Origin: Pseudomonas sp. gcc21 | GTDB lineage: Bacteria; Pseudomonadota; Gammaproteobacteria; Pseudomonadales; Pseudomonadaceae | Direction: 5' to 3' | Assembly (NCBI RefSeq): GCF_012844345.1 | Contig: NZ_CP051625.1 | Location: 2,790,001-2,854,000, forward strand | DNA: 64,000 nt | Shown: positions 50,097 to 60,224 of the stretch, piece by piece | How positions within the stretch are numbered: position 1 is the first letter of the stretch | How the letters are laid out: every line of letters begins with the position of its first letter | Made by a program: the position numbers and the translations under genes | Notes under the pieces: generated by a model | What the model was told of the DNA's origin: nothing | What the model saw: only the letters and a program-made list of their open reading frames with translations | Database searches by the model: none

Positions 50097-51050
50097 TCAG
50101 CCTGAGACCGGCAGCTCTACCTCAACCCGGCGGTGATTCGCCAGAATCGCCTGGAAATGATCCGGGTCCTTGATCAACACGCCTTCATGCTCGGCATGCG
50201 CCCGCGCTGCAATTTCTCTGGAGAGCCAGAACCGCAGCGCGGCGATGCGTAACATGTGCGGCCAGCACTCGGCCTCCACATTGGTGAAAGGACGGTGCGC
50301 GGCGTACGCCTTGAGCAGGGCGTCTGTGCGGGCCGGGTCGAGTTGATTGGCATCGTCCAGGCACCAGTCATTCACGCTTATGGCTACGTCATAAAGCGTC
50401 GAGCCGCTGGCAGCGTTGTAGAAATCGATCACGCCGGTCAGCTCATGGCCTTCGAACATGACGTTGTCGCGGAACAGATCCGCGTGCAGGACGGCCTGCG
50501 GCAGGGCAGGCCTGAACGAGGCGAACTGTTCAAGGGCGTGCAGAGCCTCGTCAAGCAGTGCGGACGCGTCGCCCGATGCAGACTGGCGTAGCAGTGCGGC
50601 TTCGTGCTGCATCCACTCGACACCGCGATCGGTTTTACGGGCAAGGCCGCAATCGGCGCTGACCGCATGCAAACGCGCCAATATGTCACCCACAGCGCTG
50701 CAATGGCTGGCATCCGGTTGCTGCACATGTGAGCCCGGCAGACAGGGCTGGAGCAGTGCCGGTCGACCATTCAAGCTGCCTATAGCCTGTCCCTGCCGAT
50801 CCGGGATGGCGTAAGGCACCGGCAGCGCTGCCTGGTGCAGGCACTCAAGCAGCGCAACGAAAAACGCCAACTCATTCACCGGACCGCGCTCAACAAGGGT
50901 GAGCACAAACTCGCCGCCCTCACAGGTCACGAAGAAATTGCTGTTCTCGCTGCCGCCGTCGATGCCCCTGAAATCAACCAGCTCACCCAGCTCGAAGCGG
51001 TGCAGGAACTGCTCAAGCTCGGCGCGGCTGACCGGAGTGAATACCGACAT
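50097..51050 (-). CDS. thrB: Homoserine kinase (ThrB, APH-like)
   Basis: 317 residues of the choline/aminoglycoside-kinase fold used for homoserine kinase in Pseudomonas. Catalytic loop VLHADLFRDNVMF (about residues 186-198) and VIDFYNAASG. Phosphorylates homoserine in threonine synthesis. Convergent with znuA, 16 bp apart. Same placement as thrB in P. aeruginosa between polA and znuA. Confidence 0.9.
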   Translation of the reverse strand: MSVFTPVSRAELEQFLHRFELGELVDFRGIDGGSENSNFFVTCEGGEFVLTLVERGPVNELAFFVALLECLHQAALPVPYAIPDRQGQAIGSLNGRPALLQPCLPGSHVQQPDASHCSAVGDILARLHAVSADCGLARKTDRGVEWMQHEAALLRQSASGDASALLDEALHALEQFASFRPALPQAVLHADLFRDNVMFEGHELTGVIDFYNAASGSTLYDVAISVNDWCLDDANQLDPARTDALLKAYAAHRPFTNVEAECWPHMLRIAALRFWLSREIAARAHAEHEGVLIKDPDHFQAILANHRRVEVELPVSG

Positions 51051-51058
51051 GAGTTATC

Positions 51059-51343
51059 TCACCACTCGAAGATCTTCCAGGATGGGATACGCATGCCTTC
51101 AGGCTGATCGCTACGGGTGAAGTTGCCTTCGTCATCCACGGCTACCAAAAAGTAGGGCGCACCGACCTTTGGAGTAACTTTGACGGCATAGAGAAAGCCA
51201 TTGACCCGATACTCCTCAACGGTGCGGTCGCCTTCCTGACGAATGGTTACGTCCGGCTCTGCAGTAATCTGATCCTGTGCCATGAGCGGCAGGCTCACTG
51301 CCAACACTGCGGCGCCCAACCAACGGTTTACTCTGCGTGACAT
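51059..51343 (-). CDS. DUF2782 family periplasmic protein
   Basis: 94 residues from the ATG at 51343. Signal peptide (NRWLGAAVLAVSLPLMAQ), then EPDVTIRQEGDRTVEEYRVN and GAPYFLVAVDDEGNFTR, the DUF2782 pattern. Eight bases upstream of thrB on the same strand, so co-transcribed. Divergent from polA. Function unknown. Confidence 0.8.
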   Translation of the reverse strand: MSRRVNRWLGAAVLAVSLPLMAQDQITAEPDVTIRQEGDRTVEEYRVNGFLYAVKVTPKVGAPYFLVAVDDEGNFTRSDQPEGMRIPSWKIFEW

Positions 51344-51435
51344 GTTACTCTTGCCCCTTGCCCGGAATGATCGGAATGTCCTTCTATTGCTGACCATTCT
51401 AGCCCTTTTTACCTTTGGATACGTTGACCTGACGC

Positions 51436-54177
51436 ATGACTGATAATGCACCTCTGATCCTGGTGGATGGCTCGTCCTACCTGTACCGCGCCTTCCACGC
51501 CCTACCGCCACTGATGACCTCCACCGGCAAGCCGACCGGCGCAGTGAAAGGCGTGCTGAACATGCTTAACAGCCTGCGCAGGCAATATCCCCACAGCCCC
51601 TTTGCCGTCGTGTTCGATGCCAAGGGGCCGACCTTCCGCGATGAGCTGTTCGAGAGCTACAAGTCCCACCGCCCGCCCATGCCCGATGATCTGCGCGTTC
51701 AGATCGAACCGCTGCATGCCAGCGTGCGCGCCTTGGGCCTGCCGCTTTTGTGTGTAGAGGGCGTCGAAGCCGATGACGTGATCGGTACGCTGGCGCGCCA
51801 GAGCGCAGCGGCGGGCCGGCCGGTGATCATTTCCACCGGCGACAAGGACATGGCACAGCTGGTCGATGAGCACATCACCCTGGTCAATACCATGAGCGGT
51901 ACAGTGCTCGACATTGCCGGCGTGCATGACAAGTTTGGCGTCGGGCCGGAATGCATCATCGATTATCTGGCGCTGATGGGGGACAAGTCCGACAACATTC
52001 CGGGCGTACCGGGCATCGGCGAGAAAACCGCCCAGGGCCTGGTTACCGGGCTCGGCGGCGGGCTCGATGTCATCTATGCCAATCTGGAAAAGATACCCGA
52101 GCTGCCAATCCGCGGTGCCAAGAAACTGGCCGACAAGCTGGTCGAAAATCGCGAGATGGCTTACCTGTCCTATCAGCTGGCGACCATCAAGGTGGATGTC
52201 GAACTGGAGCTGCGCGCCGACGCGCTGATGCCCGGCGAACCCAACCGCGAGGCGCTCATCGAGCTGTACCAGCAACTGGAATTTCGCAACTGGCTGGACG
52301 AACTGCAGCGCGAAGCCAAGGCCGCCGACGACGCCATACCCGGCCTTGCCAAGGCGGAGACCGTCGAGCCACATTACGAAACCATTCTGGAGAAAGCCGA
52401 CTTCGAGCGCTGGGTCGATAAGCTCAAGGCCGCTAAGCTGTTTGCCTTGGATACCGAGACCACCAACCTCAACGCACAACTGGCTGAGCTGGTCGGGATC
52501 TCGCTGGCGGTCAACCCGCATGAGGCCGCCTATATTCCACTCGGGCACAGCTATATGGGCGTGCCGCAGCAACTCGACCGCGACTATGTATTGGCGACAC
52601 TCAAGCCGTTGCTTGAGGATTCCTCGCGCGCCAAGGTCGGGCAGCATTTCAAATACGACATGAATATCCTCGCCCACTACGGCATCGATGTTTGCGGCGT
52701 GTCCTATGACACCATGCTCGAGTCCTACGTACTGAATTCAACGGCCAGCCGCCACGACATGGACAGCCTGTCGCTGAAGTACCTCGGCCACGGCACCATT
52801 CGCTTCGAGGACGTCGCCGGCAAGGGCGCGAAGCAGCTGACCTTCGACCAGGTCTCGCTGGAGCAGGCCGGGCCTTATGCCTGTGAAGACGCGGACATCA
52901 CGCTGCGTCTGCATCAGACGCTGCTGCAAAAACTGTCCGCTACGCCGTCGCTGGTGAGCGTGCTCAAGGATATAGAGATGCCGTTGGTGCCTGTGCTGGC
53001 GCGCATCGAGCGTTATGGCGCATTGGTCGACGGGCAGCTGCTGGGCGTTCAGAGCCGCGAATTGGGCGAGAAGATGCTCGAGCTGGAACAGCGTGCACAC
53101 GAGCTTGCGGGACAGCAGTTCAACCTCGGCTCGCCCAAGCAGCTGGGTGTTGTGCTGTATGAAAAGCAGGGCCTGCCGGTCATTTCCAAGACCGCCAAGG
53201 GCCAGCCCAGCACAGCCGAATCAGTGCTCGCCGAGCTGGCGGAGCAGGGCTACGAGCTGCCTCAGGTGATCATGCAATACCGCACGGTGAGCAAGCTCAA
53301 ATCCACCTATACCGATCGACTGCCGGAGCAGATCAATCCGCGCACCGGGCGTATCCATACCTCCTATCATCAGGCGGTTACGGCAACCGGCAGGCTGTCA
53401 TCATCCGATCCGAACCTGCAGAATATTCCGATCCGTACCGCTGAGGGACGGCGCATTCGTCAGGCGTTCATCGCGCCCGAAGGCTACAAGGTGCTGGCGG
53501 CGGACTACTCTCAGATCGAGCTGCGCATCATGGCGCATCTTGCCCAGGACGACGGCTTGCTGGATGCCTTCAGGCATGACCGCGACGTACACCGCGCCAC
53601 GGCGGCTGAAGTATTCGGCGTCTCGCCTGAGGAAGTCAGCAACGACCAGCGCCGTAGCGCCAAGGCGATCAACTTCGGCCTGATCTACGGCATGAGCGCC
53701 TTTGGCCTGGCCAAACAGCTTGGCGTGGGTCGCAAGGAAGCCCAGGAATACATCGACCGCTACTTCGCACGCTATCCCGGTGTTCTCGGATATATGGAGC
53801 GCACCCGTCAGCAGGCCGGCGATCAGGGCTATGTCGAAACCCTGTTCGGCCGCCGGCTGTATCTACCGGAGATTCATTCGCGCAATCAGGCGCTGCGCAA
53901 GGGCGCCGAGCGCACGGCGATCAACGCGCCTATGCAGGGCACCGCCGCTGATATCATCAAGCGCGCAATGATCACGGTAGATAACTGGCTTGCCGAATCC
54001 GGACTGGATGTGCGGGTCATCATGCAAGTGCACGACGAACTGGTTCTCGAAGTACGTGAGGATCTGGTCGAAGACATCCGCGCCGGCCTGTGCGAGCGCA
54101 TGAGCGCCGCTGCCTCGCTGGACGTGCCACTGGCGGTGGAAGTGGGGGTAGGCGACAACTGGGACGAGGCGCACTAA
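51436..54177 (+). CDS. polA: DNA polymerase I
   Basis: 913 residues, three domains: 5'-3' exonuclease ([46 protein letters not shown]), 3'-5' proofreading domain ([10 protein letters not shown] at about 336), and polymerase ([42 protein letters not shown]). Complete. Followed by its own hairpin and then the ErsA-like sRNA, as in Pseudomonas. Confidence 0.97.
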   Translation: MTDNAPLILVDGSSYLYRAFHALPPLMTSTGKPTGAVKGVLNMLNSLRRQYPHSPFAVVFDAKGPTFRDELFESYKSHRPPMPDDLRVQIEPLHASVRALGLPLLCVEGVEADDVIGTLARQSAAAGRPVIISTGDKDMAQLVDEHITLVNTMSGTVLDIAGVHDKFGVGPECIIDYLALMGDKSDNIPGVPGIGEKTAQGLVTGLGGGLDVIYANLEKIPELPIRGAKKLADKLVENREMAYLSYQLATIKVDVELELRADALMPGEPNREALIELYQQLEFRNWLDELQREAKAADDAIPGLAKAETVEPHYETILEKADFERWVDKLKAAKLFALDTETTNLNAQLAELVGISLAVNPHEAAYIPLGHSYMGVPQQLDRDYVLATLKPLLEDSSRAKVGQHFKYDMNILAHYGIDVCGVSYDTMLESYVLNSTASRHDMDSLSLKYLGHGTIRFEDVAGKGAKQLTFDQVSLEQAGPYACEDADITLRLHQTLLQKLSATPSLVSVLKDIEMPLVPVLARIERYGALVDGQLLGVQSRELGEKMLELEQRAHELAGQQFNLGSPKQLGVVLYEKQGLPVISKTAKGQPSTAESVLAELAEQGYELPQVIMQYRTVSKLKSTYTDRLPEQINPRTGRIHTSYHQAVTATGRLSSSDPNLQNIPIRTAEGRRIRQAFIAPEGYKVLAADYSQIELRIMAHLAQDDGLLDAFRHDRDVHRATAAEVFGVSPEEVSNDQRRSAKAINFGLIYGMSAFGLAKQLGVGRKEAQEYIDRYFARYPGVLGYMERTRQQAGDQGYVETLFGRRLYLPEIHSRNQALRKGAERTAINAPMQGTAADIIKRAMITVDNWLAESGLDVRVIMQVHDELVLEVREDLVEDIRAGLCERMSAAASLDVPLAVEVGVGDNWDEAH

Positions 54178-54188
54178 CCAGTGCGCTG

Positions 54189-54238
54189 CTCTGCAGGCTG
54201 CGCCAGCCGTGGCCTGCAGAGAATATCTAAATTTTTTT
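54189..54238 (+). terminator. polA terminator
   Basis: Ten-base perfect stem CTCTGCAGGC / GCCTGCAGAG (54189-54221) followed after 10 bases by seven T's. Confidence 0.75.
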
Positions 54239-54249
54239 GCGTTCCTGTT

Positions 54250-54277
54250 GAACTTTTTCGGAACCCTTCCGGTCAGA
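54250..54277 (+). promoter_or_regulatory. AlgU (sigma-22)-type promoter for the ErsA-like sRNA
   Basis: GAACTT (54250-54255), 17-base spacer, TCAGA (54273-54277). This is close to the GAACTT-N16/17-TCTGA pattern of the AlgU envelope-stress sigma factor, which drives ErsA in P. aeruginosa (established knowledge). Confidence 0.6.
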
Positions 54278-54282
54278 GCTTA

Positions 54283-54419
54283 TGAATGGCCAGTCAAGCC
54301 TTTCTTGCTCCTTAGATGTGATTTTAGTGTTGGCAGAAAAACCCGGGCACCCTTTCCTAGCACAGCCCGGTCGTTAAACCCCGATCCTTCCCTCCCCATA
54401 GAAGCTCGGGGTTTTTTTT
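54283..54419 (+). ncRNA. ersA: ErsA-like small regulatory RNA
   Basis: Located between polA and engB, the site of ErsA in Pseudomonas and of Spot 42 in enterics. An AlgU-type promoter ends just upstream. The C-rich single-stranded run GATCCTTCCCTCCCCATAG is the kind ErsA uses for mRNA pairing. It sits as the loop of the terminator hairpin AACCCCGA (54377-54384) / TCGGGGTT (54406-54413), which continues into T's. About 137 nt, close to the known 132 nt. The start is inferred from the promoter. Confidence 0.75.
54377..54419 (+). terminator. Intrinsic terminator of the ErsA-like sRNA
   Basis: Eight-base stem AACCCCGA / TCGGGGTT with a 21-base C-rich loop, followed by a T-run to 54419. Confidence 0.8.
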
Positions 54420-54428
54420 GGCCGCGAT

Positions 54429-55076
54429 TTACTCCGCTGCCCCATCCTCGCCGTCGTCTTCTTCACTGAAGAACCACACATCAAGCACTTCGTATGCTTC
54501 TTCCAGCCCCTGACGCTTGGGTGCCGAGAACAGCTGTACCGTCGCCCGGTTGCCATATTCCTTGCGCACTGTCGATTGCACCTTGAGCAGCACATTCTTC
54601 GCTGCGCCATACGCCAGCTTGTCCGCCTTGCTCAGCAGGATATGCGCGGGCAGACCGCTGACATCCGCCCACTCGAGCATCATCCGGTCAAAATCCGACA
54701 ATGGATGGCGGATGTCCATCACCAATACCAGGCCGACCAGCGAATCCCGCTGTGTCAGGTAGGCGTCGAGGTGCTGCTTCCAGTGTTCCTTCAGCGCCAG
54801 CGGGACCTTGGCATAACCGTAGCCGGGTAGGTCAACCAGTCGGCGTTGTTCATCCAGTGCAAAAAAGTTTATCAGCTGGGTGCGGCCTGGGGTTTTCGAG
54901 GTTCTGGCCAGACGTGCATGGGTCAAGGTGTTCAGGGCGCTGGATTTGCCCGCATTGGAGCGTCCGGCGAAGGCCACTTCATAGCCGACATCCATGGGAC
55001 ATTGGTCGACCTGGCTGGCGCTTTTGATGAACGTGGCTCGTTGGCAGAGAGAAACAAGGGGTGTAGCTGAGGACAT
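54429..55076 (-). CDS. engB: Ribosome biogenesis GTPase EngB/YihA
   Basis: 215 residues from the ATG at 55076. G1 [13 protein letters not shown]3 [10 protein letters not shown]4 LLSKADKL, G5 SAPK. Acts in large-subunit assembly. The longer in-frame reading to 55214 crosses non-conserved sequence. C-terminal tail is acidic ([11 protein letters not shown]). Convergent with polA/ErsA. Confidence 0.93.
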   Translation of the reverse strand: MSSATPLVSLCQRATFIKSASQVDQCPMDVGYEVAFAGRSNAGKSSALNTLTHARLARTSKTPGRTQLINFFALDEQRRLVDLPGYGYAKVPLALKEHWKQHLDAYLTQRDSLVGLVLVMDIRHPLSDFDRMMLEWADVSGLPAHILLSKADKLAYGAAKNVLLKVQSTVRKEYGNRATVQLFSAPKRQGLEEAYEVLDVWFFSEEDDGEDGAAE

Positions 55077-55344
55077 GGACGATCCATTGGGGCTGACGGG
55101 GCTGATGACATTCACCTGAGCCGGTAGCTTAGTATATACTGCTGCGGTTTTATATCCTGAAAGCGTAACTGCGACAGTATGGACATTGCTTCGCTTCCGA
55201 GCGACCGATAGCATGGCGTTGGCAAACCGACCTCTGCTTCATTTATCGAGCAATAACAAACGAGGCGGTCTGTCCTAGAGCGCGTTGCAGACCGCAGCGA
55301 CGGGTACAGCCCACACATTCTTTTAGCCGTAATTGGATTAGCCG

Positions 55345-55953
55345 ATGAATAAATTACTCGTGAGCCTGGTGTTATCTCTCGGTGTGGCCGGTTCGGCCCA
55401 TGCACTGGAAGGCAACGCCGAAGCGGGACAGGGCAAGGTCGCCGTTTGTGGCGCCTGTCATGGCCCGGACGGAAATAGCCCTCTCCCGAATTTCCCCAAA
55501 ATTGCCGGTCAAGGCGAACGCTATCTGTTCAAGCAGTTGGTGGATATCAAGGAGGGCGCTCGAGTAGTTCCGGAGATGACTGGCATGCTGGACCCGTTCA
55601 ACGAACAGGAACTGGCAGACATCGCGGCTTATTTTGCTGAACAGACCGCGACCAAGGGCGTGGCTGATCCCGATCTGGCCCAGCGTGGCGAAGAGCTGTA
55701 TCGCGGCGGCAACCTGGAAGTTGGCCTGCCTGCCTGTACCGGCTGCCATTCTCCGACTGGCCAGGGCATCGATACAGCCGGCTTCCCGCAACTGGCTGGT
55801 CAGCACGCTCAGTACACCGCCAAGCAGCTGGTTGATTTCCGTGAAGGCGATCGCACCAACGACGGTGAGGCGCGCATCATGCAGACCATCGCCAGCCGCC
55901 TGAGCAACCGCGATATCGAAGCTGTTTCAGATTACATTCAGGGTCTGCGATAA
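55345..55953 (+). CDS. Cytochrome c4 (diheme)
   Basis: 202 residues: signal peptide (MNKLLVSLVLSLGVAGSAHA), two class I heme c domains with CGACH (about residue 36) and CTGCH (about 131), and axial Met in the MTGM and MQTI regions. Periplasmic electron carrier to cytochrome c oxidases, a plausible donor for the aa3 oxidase encoded at 19-23 kb. The 268-bp gap upstream to the engB start shows no recognised feature beyond promoter sequence. Confidence 0.94.
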   Translation: MNKLLVSLVLSLGVAGSAHALEGNAEAGQGKVAVCGACHGPDGNSPLPNFPKIAGQGERYLFKQLVDIKEGARVVPEMTGMLDPFNEQELADIAAYFAEQTATKGVADPDLAQRGEELYRGGNLEVGLPACTGCHSPTGQGIDTAGFPQLAGQHAQYTAKQLVDFREGDRTNDGEARIMQTIASRLSNRDIEAVSDYIQGLR

Positions 55954-55990
55954 GCCCTGATGTATTGCCATCTGTAACGGCAGGCTTCAA

Positions 55991-56019
55991 AAAAAGGGTG
56001 GCTTCGGTCACCCTTTTTT
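55991..56019 (+). terminator. Terminator after cytochrome c4 gene
   Basis: AAAAAGGGTG / CACCCTTTTT stem around a short CTTCGG-containing loop, with flanking A and T runs, 38 bp after the stop. Strong intrinsic terminator. Confidence 0.85.
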
Positions 56020-56163
56020 GTCCCTGCGGACGTTACAGTGGTTATACGAAGCAGGCAGTGATTCAAATTACCTCCGGCCCGCGTTGCGTTGCCGGGCGAT
56101 ATCAGGGAAGCTCTGAACCCATCGGAAATCCTTGAATACCAGCGTTCTGTACAGGAGAACTAC

Positions 56164-56802
56164 ATGCGCGCGATGTTATCAGTTGGTCTGATCTGGCTCT
56201 TGGGCTGTTTCGCCATGGCCGCGACCGCACAGGAAGCTACCCGCTACCAGGAAGGCAAGCACTACGTGAAGCTGCCAAGCCCGGCACCCGTGGAAGAGCC
56301 CGACAAGATCGAAGTCGCCGAGCTGTTCTGGTATGGCTGCGGCCACTGTTTCAGCTTCGAGCCGATCATCGGCGAATGGAAGAAAGACCTGCCAGAGGAC
56401 GTCCATTTCCGTCCCGTTCCGGCATTCTTTGGTGGCGCCTGGGATACCCACGGGCAGCTGTATTACACCCTGGATAGCCTGGACAAGCTTGATGAAACCC
56501 ACACGGCTGTCTTCCAGGCGATGCACAATCAAAAGAACCGCCTGGCTGATCAAGAGGCCATGATCAAGTTCCTCGAGCCCTACGGCATTACCGGAGAAGA
56601 GTTCACCAAGGCGTGGTCTTCCTTCGGCGTGCGCGCCAAGATCGAGCAAGCCAAACGCCTGGCCAAAGCCTACCGCGCCAGTGGCGTACCGACGCTGATC
56701 GTCAACGGCAAATACCGGATCGAAGGCGGCATGGCCGGCAGCTTTGAGGATATGCTGAAGGTTGCAGACTACCTGGTCGAGCAGGAGCGCAAGGCGCTTT
56801 AA
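56164..56802 (+). CDS. dsbA: Thiol:disulfide interchange protein DsbA
   Basis: 212 residues from the ATG at 56164 (AGGAGAAC upstream). Signal peptide to about residue 22, active site CGHC (residues 59-62) and the cis-Pro loop SGVPTLIVNG. Introduces disulfides in periplasmic proteins. Same position after cytochrome c4 as in P. aeruginosa. Confidence 0.94.
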   Translation: MRAMLSVGLIWLLGCFAMAATAQEATRYQEGKHYVKLPSPAPVEEPDKIEVAELFWYGCGHCFSFEPIIGEWKKDLPEDVHFRPVPAFFGGAWDTHGQLYYTLDSLDKLDETHTAVFQAMHNQKNRLADQEAMIKFLEPYGITGEEFTKAWSSFGVRAKIEQAKRLAKAYRASGVPTLIVNGKYRIEGGMAGSFEDMLKVADYLVEQERKAL

Positions 56803-56965
56803 CCGCTCCGTTTCTGGAGCCTGGCGAGCTACCACACAGAGGAGGGATGACCGGCAAACGATGCGGCTCATCCCGGCGGCCTGAACGGCCCCTTCTCTTG
56901 CGGCTTGCGCTTTCGGACCAGGGACTGGCCACGCAGTATTACCACGATGGCTACGAGGGGGTTGA

Positions 56966-57841
56966 ATGATCGCAGCGGGAAATATCACCACAAAACGCTC
57001 TACCCATGGCGCCATGGCGCCGGCCAGCCTGCGCACCAATCCGCACTGTGCACGCTGCGAACAAACTCTCCCCGAAGTTTTGCGCCTGCTCAGCTTCAAC
57101 ATCCAGGTTGGCATCAATACCCAGCGTTACCGCCACTACGTGACCCGCAGCTGGCAGCACCTGTTACCCCACGCCGGACGCAATAGCACGCTGGATATGA
57201 TCAGCCGCATCCTCAACGACTTTGATCTGGTTGCGTTGCAGGAAGTCGACGGCGGCAGCATGCGTTCAGGCTACATAAACCAGGTCGAGCATCTTGCCCG
57301 CGAAGGTCAGTTTCCCTACTGGTACCAGCAACTCAACCGTAACCTCGGGCGCTTTGCCCAGCATTCCAATGGCCTGTTGAGCCGTTATGCGCCGCATTTC
57401 CTTGAGGACCACAAGCTACCCGGCGTCTTACCCGGTCGCGGCGCTATCCTCACCAGCTTCGGCGAGGGGCCCGCATCCCTGCTGGTAGTCATGATGCACC
57501 TGGCGCTAAGTCCGCGCACCCGCGCCAACCAGCTTGCTTACATCCGCGAACGCATCGCTGATCACAAGCACGTGGTGCTGATGGGCGACATGAATACCCA
57601 CGCCGAGGATCTGCTGGAAAACTCGCCGCTGCGTGATTCAAAAATGCACACGGCTACCCTGCCAGGCACCTATCCGAGCTGGAAGCCAGCACGGGTACTC
57701 GACCACATTCTGCTCAGCCCGAGCCTGTCCATTGAGCAGGTTGACGTGCTGCCCCATCCCATCTCTGACCATCTACCCGTGTCGATGCATATCCGTCTGC
57801 CATCCGGCCTGTGCGTACCCGCCAGTTCGGTGGGCAGCTGA
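56966..57841 (+). CDS. Endonuclease/exonuclease/phosphatase family protein
   Basis: 291 residues. EEP-fold motifs in order: LLSFNIQVG, VALQEVDGGS, MHLALSPRTR, MGDMNTHAED, and ISDHLPVSM near the end. Metal-dependent phosphoesterase; substrate unknown (nucleic acid, inositol phosphate or lipid headgroup are all used by this fold). No signal peptide. The N-terminal Cys pair CARCEQ is unusual. GAGGGGG precedes the ATG. Conserved next to dsbA in Pseudomonas. Confidence 0.85.
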   Translation: MIAAGNITTKRSTHGAMAPASLRTNPHCARCEQTLPEVLRLLSFNIQVGINTQRYRHYVTRSWQHLLPHAGRNSTLDMISRILNDFDLVALQEVDGGSMRSGYINQVEHLAREGQFPYWYQQLNRNLGRFAQHSNGLLSRYAPHFLEDHKLPGVLPGRGAILTSFGEGPASLLVVMMHLALSPRTRANQLAYIRERIADHKHVVLMGDMNTHAEDLLENSPLRDSKMHTATLPGTYPSWKPARVLDHILLSPSLSIEQVDVLPHPISDHLPVSMHIRLPSGLCVPASSVGS

Positions 57842-58040
57842 CCGGCAGATCATCTGCAGACACCCTCGCATTAGCTAACGGACATGCTAGGCTAGCCATC
57901 GATTTCCGCGGGCGTTCGGGCCGGTGCCGCTTCGTTACGGCCGCGTCGATTTCCCGTTCGGCTTGAACAAAACGTGAGGAGTGAAGCGTGTTCAGCACAT
58001 CCATGTGGGCTAACCGGAGACAGACCGGCAAGGGGCCCTG

Positions 58041-58922
58041 GTGAAATTTACGGCACTGTTTTTTCTCGTCACGCTCCTGATTGGCTGCACCAGCGGCCCC
58101 CGCATCGACACCCGCCACCAGTCCCACAGCCAGGACAGCCGTGTGCGTTATGTCGTGTTGCATTACACCTCGTCCGGCTTCGAGCGGTCGCTGAACGCCC
58201 TGACCCTGGGCCCTGTCAGCAGCCACTATCTGATTGATGAAAATCCCGCCACTATCTATCGGCTCGTAGAGGAAGATCGCCGCGCCTGGCATGCGGGCGA
58301 AAGCAGATGGCAGGGACGCACCTACGTCAACGGCATATCCATCGGCATCGAGCTGGTACATAAGGGATTTATTGAGACGCCCGAGGGCAGGCGCTGGTAT
58401 CCGTGGGAGCAGGAGCAGATCGATAATTTGATCATTCTGCTCAAGGACATTCTTCAGCGCCACGATCTGGCACCGGAACAGGTTGTGGGTCACAGCGATG
58501 TTGCGCCGCAGCGCAAGGTTGATCCCGGCCCGCTGTTCCCGTGGCTGCAACTCGCGGAGGCGGGCGTATCAATCTGGCCGGATGCCGATGCGGTAGCGCT
58601 TTATCAGGCGCAACTGGCCGGGCTGACTCCGTCAGTTAGCTGGTTCCAGCAAACCCTGGCCGGCTTCGGTTACGAGGTCCCGCAAACCGGGCTGCTCGAC
58701 AAGGCTACACTGAATGTCATCGCGGCCTTTCAAATGCGCTTTCGACCGGCACGGTATGACGGCCAGCCCGACACCCAGACGGCAGCCATACTCGCGGCGC
58801 TGGTACCCACCGCAGCGGAATCGCCCCTCTGGTGTGCGTACAAGCCGACACCTGAAAGCACGAGGCCGCCCTGTCTGCTGCCGCTGCTCGACTCAAGCCC
58901 CATGCAGGATATTCTTGACTGA
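58041..58922 (+). CDS. N-acetylmuramoyl-L-alanine amidase (AmpD/AmiD type) lipoprotein
   Basis: 293 residues, GTG start with AAGGGG upstream. Lipoprotein signal with lipobox LLIGC, Amidase_2 domain with zinc ligands in VLHYTSSG and VGHSDVAPQRKVDPGPLF, and a C-terminal peptidoglycan-binding domain (about 195-250). Probably outer-membrane anchored, cutting the amide between MurNAc and L-Ala in muropeptides, like AmpDh2/AmiD. Its stop overlaps the next start (TGATG). Confidence 0.88.
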   Translation: MKFTALFFLVTLLIGCTSGPRIDTRHQSHSQDSRVRYVVLHYTSSGFERSLNALTLGPVSSHYLIDENPATIYRLVEEDRRAWHAGESRWQGRTYVNGISIGIELVHKGFIETPEGRRWYPWEQEQIDNLIILLKDILQRHDLAPEQVVGHSDVAPQRKVDPGPLFPWLQLAEAGVSIWPDADAVALYQAQLAGLTPSVSWFQQTLAGFGYEVPQTGLLDKATLNVIAAFQMRFRPARYDGQPDTQTAAILAALVPTAAESPLWCAYKPTPESTRPPCLLPLLDSSPMQDILD

Positions 58923-60151
58923 TGCTGAACGGAATCTGGCTCGGCTTCTTTACCACTGCGTTCGCTGCCGCGCTCTGGCAATGGCTGGGTGTCGGCGATA
59001 GCGAAGTATTCAGCCGTCTGGTGGCGTCACTCTTCGATATGGCGCGGTTGAGCGTCGAAATCGTCCTGGTGCTGGTCGGCACCATGACCCTATGGCTGGG
59101 CTTCTTGGCGATAGCAGAAAAGGCCGGACTGATACGAGTGCTGGCACGCCTGCTGGATCCACTGTTCCGTCGACTGATGCCCGACGTACCCAGCGGCCAC
59201 CCGGCACTGGGGCATATCACCATGAATTTCGCCGCCAATGTGCTGGGGCTGGATAACGCTGCCACACCTATCGGCCTCAAGGCCATGCATGCGCTGCAAA
59301 GCCTGAACCCGAACAAGGAAACCGCCACCAACGCGCAGATCCTGTTCCTGGTACTGAATACCTCGTCACTGACACTGCTACCGGTCACCATCTTCATGTA
59401 CCGGGCGCAACAGGGTGCGGCGGATCCGACGGCGGTGTTTCTGCCGATTCTGCTGGCGACCACGGCCTCGAGCCTGGTGGGTCTGTTGTCCGTGGCGGTC
59501 ATGCAACGCTTGCGGCTGTGGGACCCGGTGGTGCTCGCCTATCTCCTGGGTGGCGCACTCGCGCTGGGCGCGCTGCTGGCTACGCTCGCCGGTATGTCTG
59601 CGCAGGCACTGAGCGCCACCTCGACACTGGTCGGCAATCTCACGCTGTTCGGCATCATCATGGTGTTCTTGCTGGTCGGTGCACTGCGCAAGGTAAACGT
59701 CTACGACACCTTTATCGAGGGTGCGAAGGAAGGCTTCAGCTTCACCATTTCGCTGCTGCCGTTCCTGGTGGCGATGCTGGTGGCAGTCGGTGTGCTGCGC
59801 GCCAGCGGCGTGCTGGATGCCGGCCTGGACGGCATTCGCTGGGTGGCGGATGCGCTGGGTTGGGATACGCGCTTCATCGACGCGCTGCCCACCGCTTTTA
59901 TCAAACCGCTATCGGGCAGCGGGGCCCGTGCAATGATGATCGAGACCATGGATACCTTCGGTGTCGACAGCTTCCCGGCACTGATGGCGGCAACCTTCCA
60001 GGGCAGTACCGAAACGACTTTCTACGTCATCGCCGTGTACTTTGGCGCGGTCGGCATCCGCCGCGTCCGTCACGGATTGGGCTGCGCGCTGCTGGCTGAT
60101 CTGGCGGGGATGCTCACGGCCATAGCAGTCTGTTACTGGTTTTTTGGGTAG
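58922..60151 (+). CDS. Nucleoside recognition domain membrane protein (SpmA-SpmB fusion type)
   Basis: 409 residues with about ten membrane helices and two Gate domains, each half resembling SpmA or SpmB of Bacillus. Visible blocks: NFAANVLGLDNAATPIGLKA (first half) and LSGSGARAMMIETM with FQGSTETTFYV (second half). Transport substrate unknown. Translationally coupled to the amidase gene, which hints at a cell-wall-related role (inference). Confidence 0.85.
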   Translation: MLNGIWLGFFTTAFAAALWQWLGVGDSEVFSRLVASLFDMARLSVEIVLVLVGTMTLWLGFLAIAEKAGLIRVLARLLDPLFRRLMPDVPSGHPALGHITMNFAANVLGLDNAATPIGLKAMHALQSLNPNKETATNAQILFLVLNTSSLTLLPVTIFMYRAQQGAADPTAVFLPILLATTASSLVGLLSVAVMQRLRLWDPVVLAYLLGGALALGALLATLAGMSAQALSATSTLVGNLTLFGIIMVFLLVGALRKVNVYDTFIEGAKEGFSFTISLLPFLVAMLVAVGVLRASGVLDAGLDGIRWVADALGWDTRFIDALPTAFIKPLSGSGARAMMIETMDTFGVDSFPALMAATFQGSTETTFYVIAVYFGAVGIRRVRHGLGCALLADLAGMLTAIAVCYWFFG

Positions 60152-60224
60152 CCTGCGGGGTCTCATCGCAGCTCGCGATGAGATTGGGATCTGGCGCATC
60201 GGCTGCATCGGGCCTCCCCTGGGA

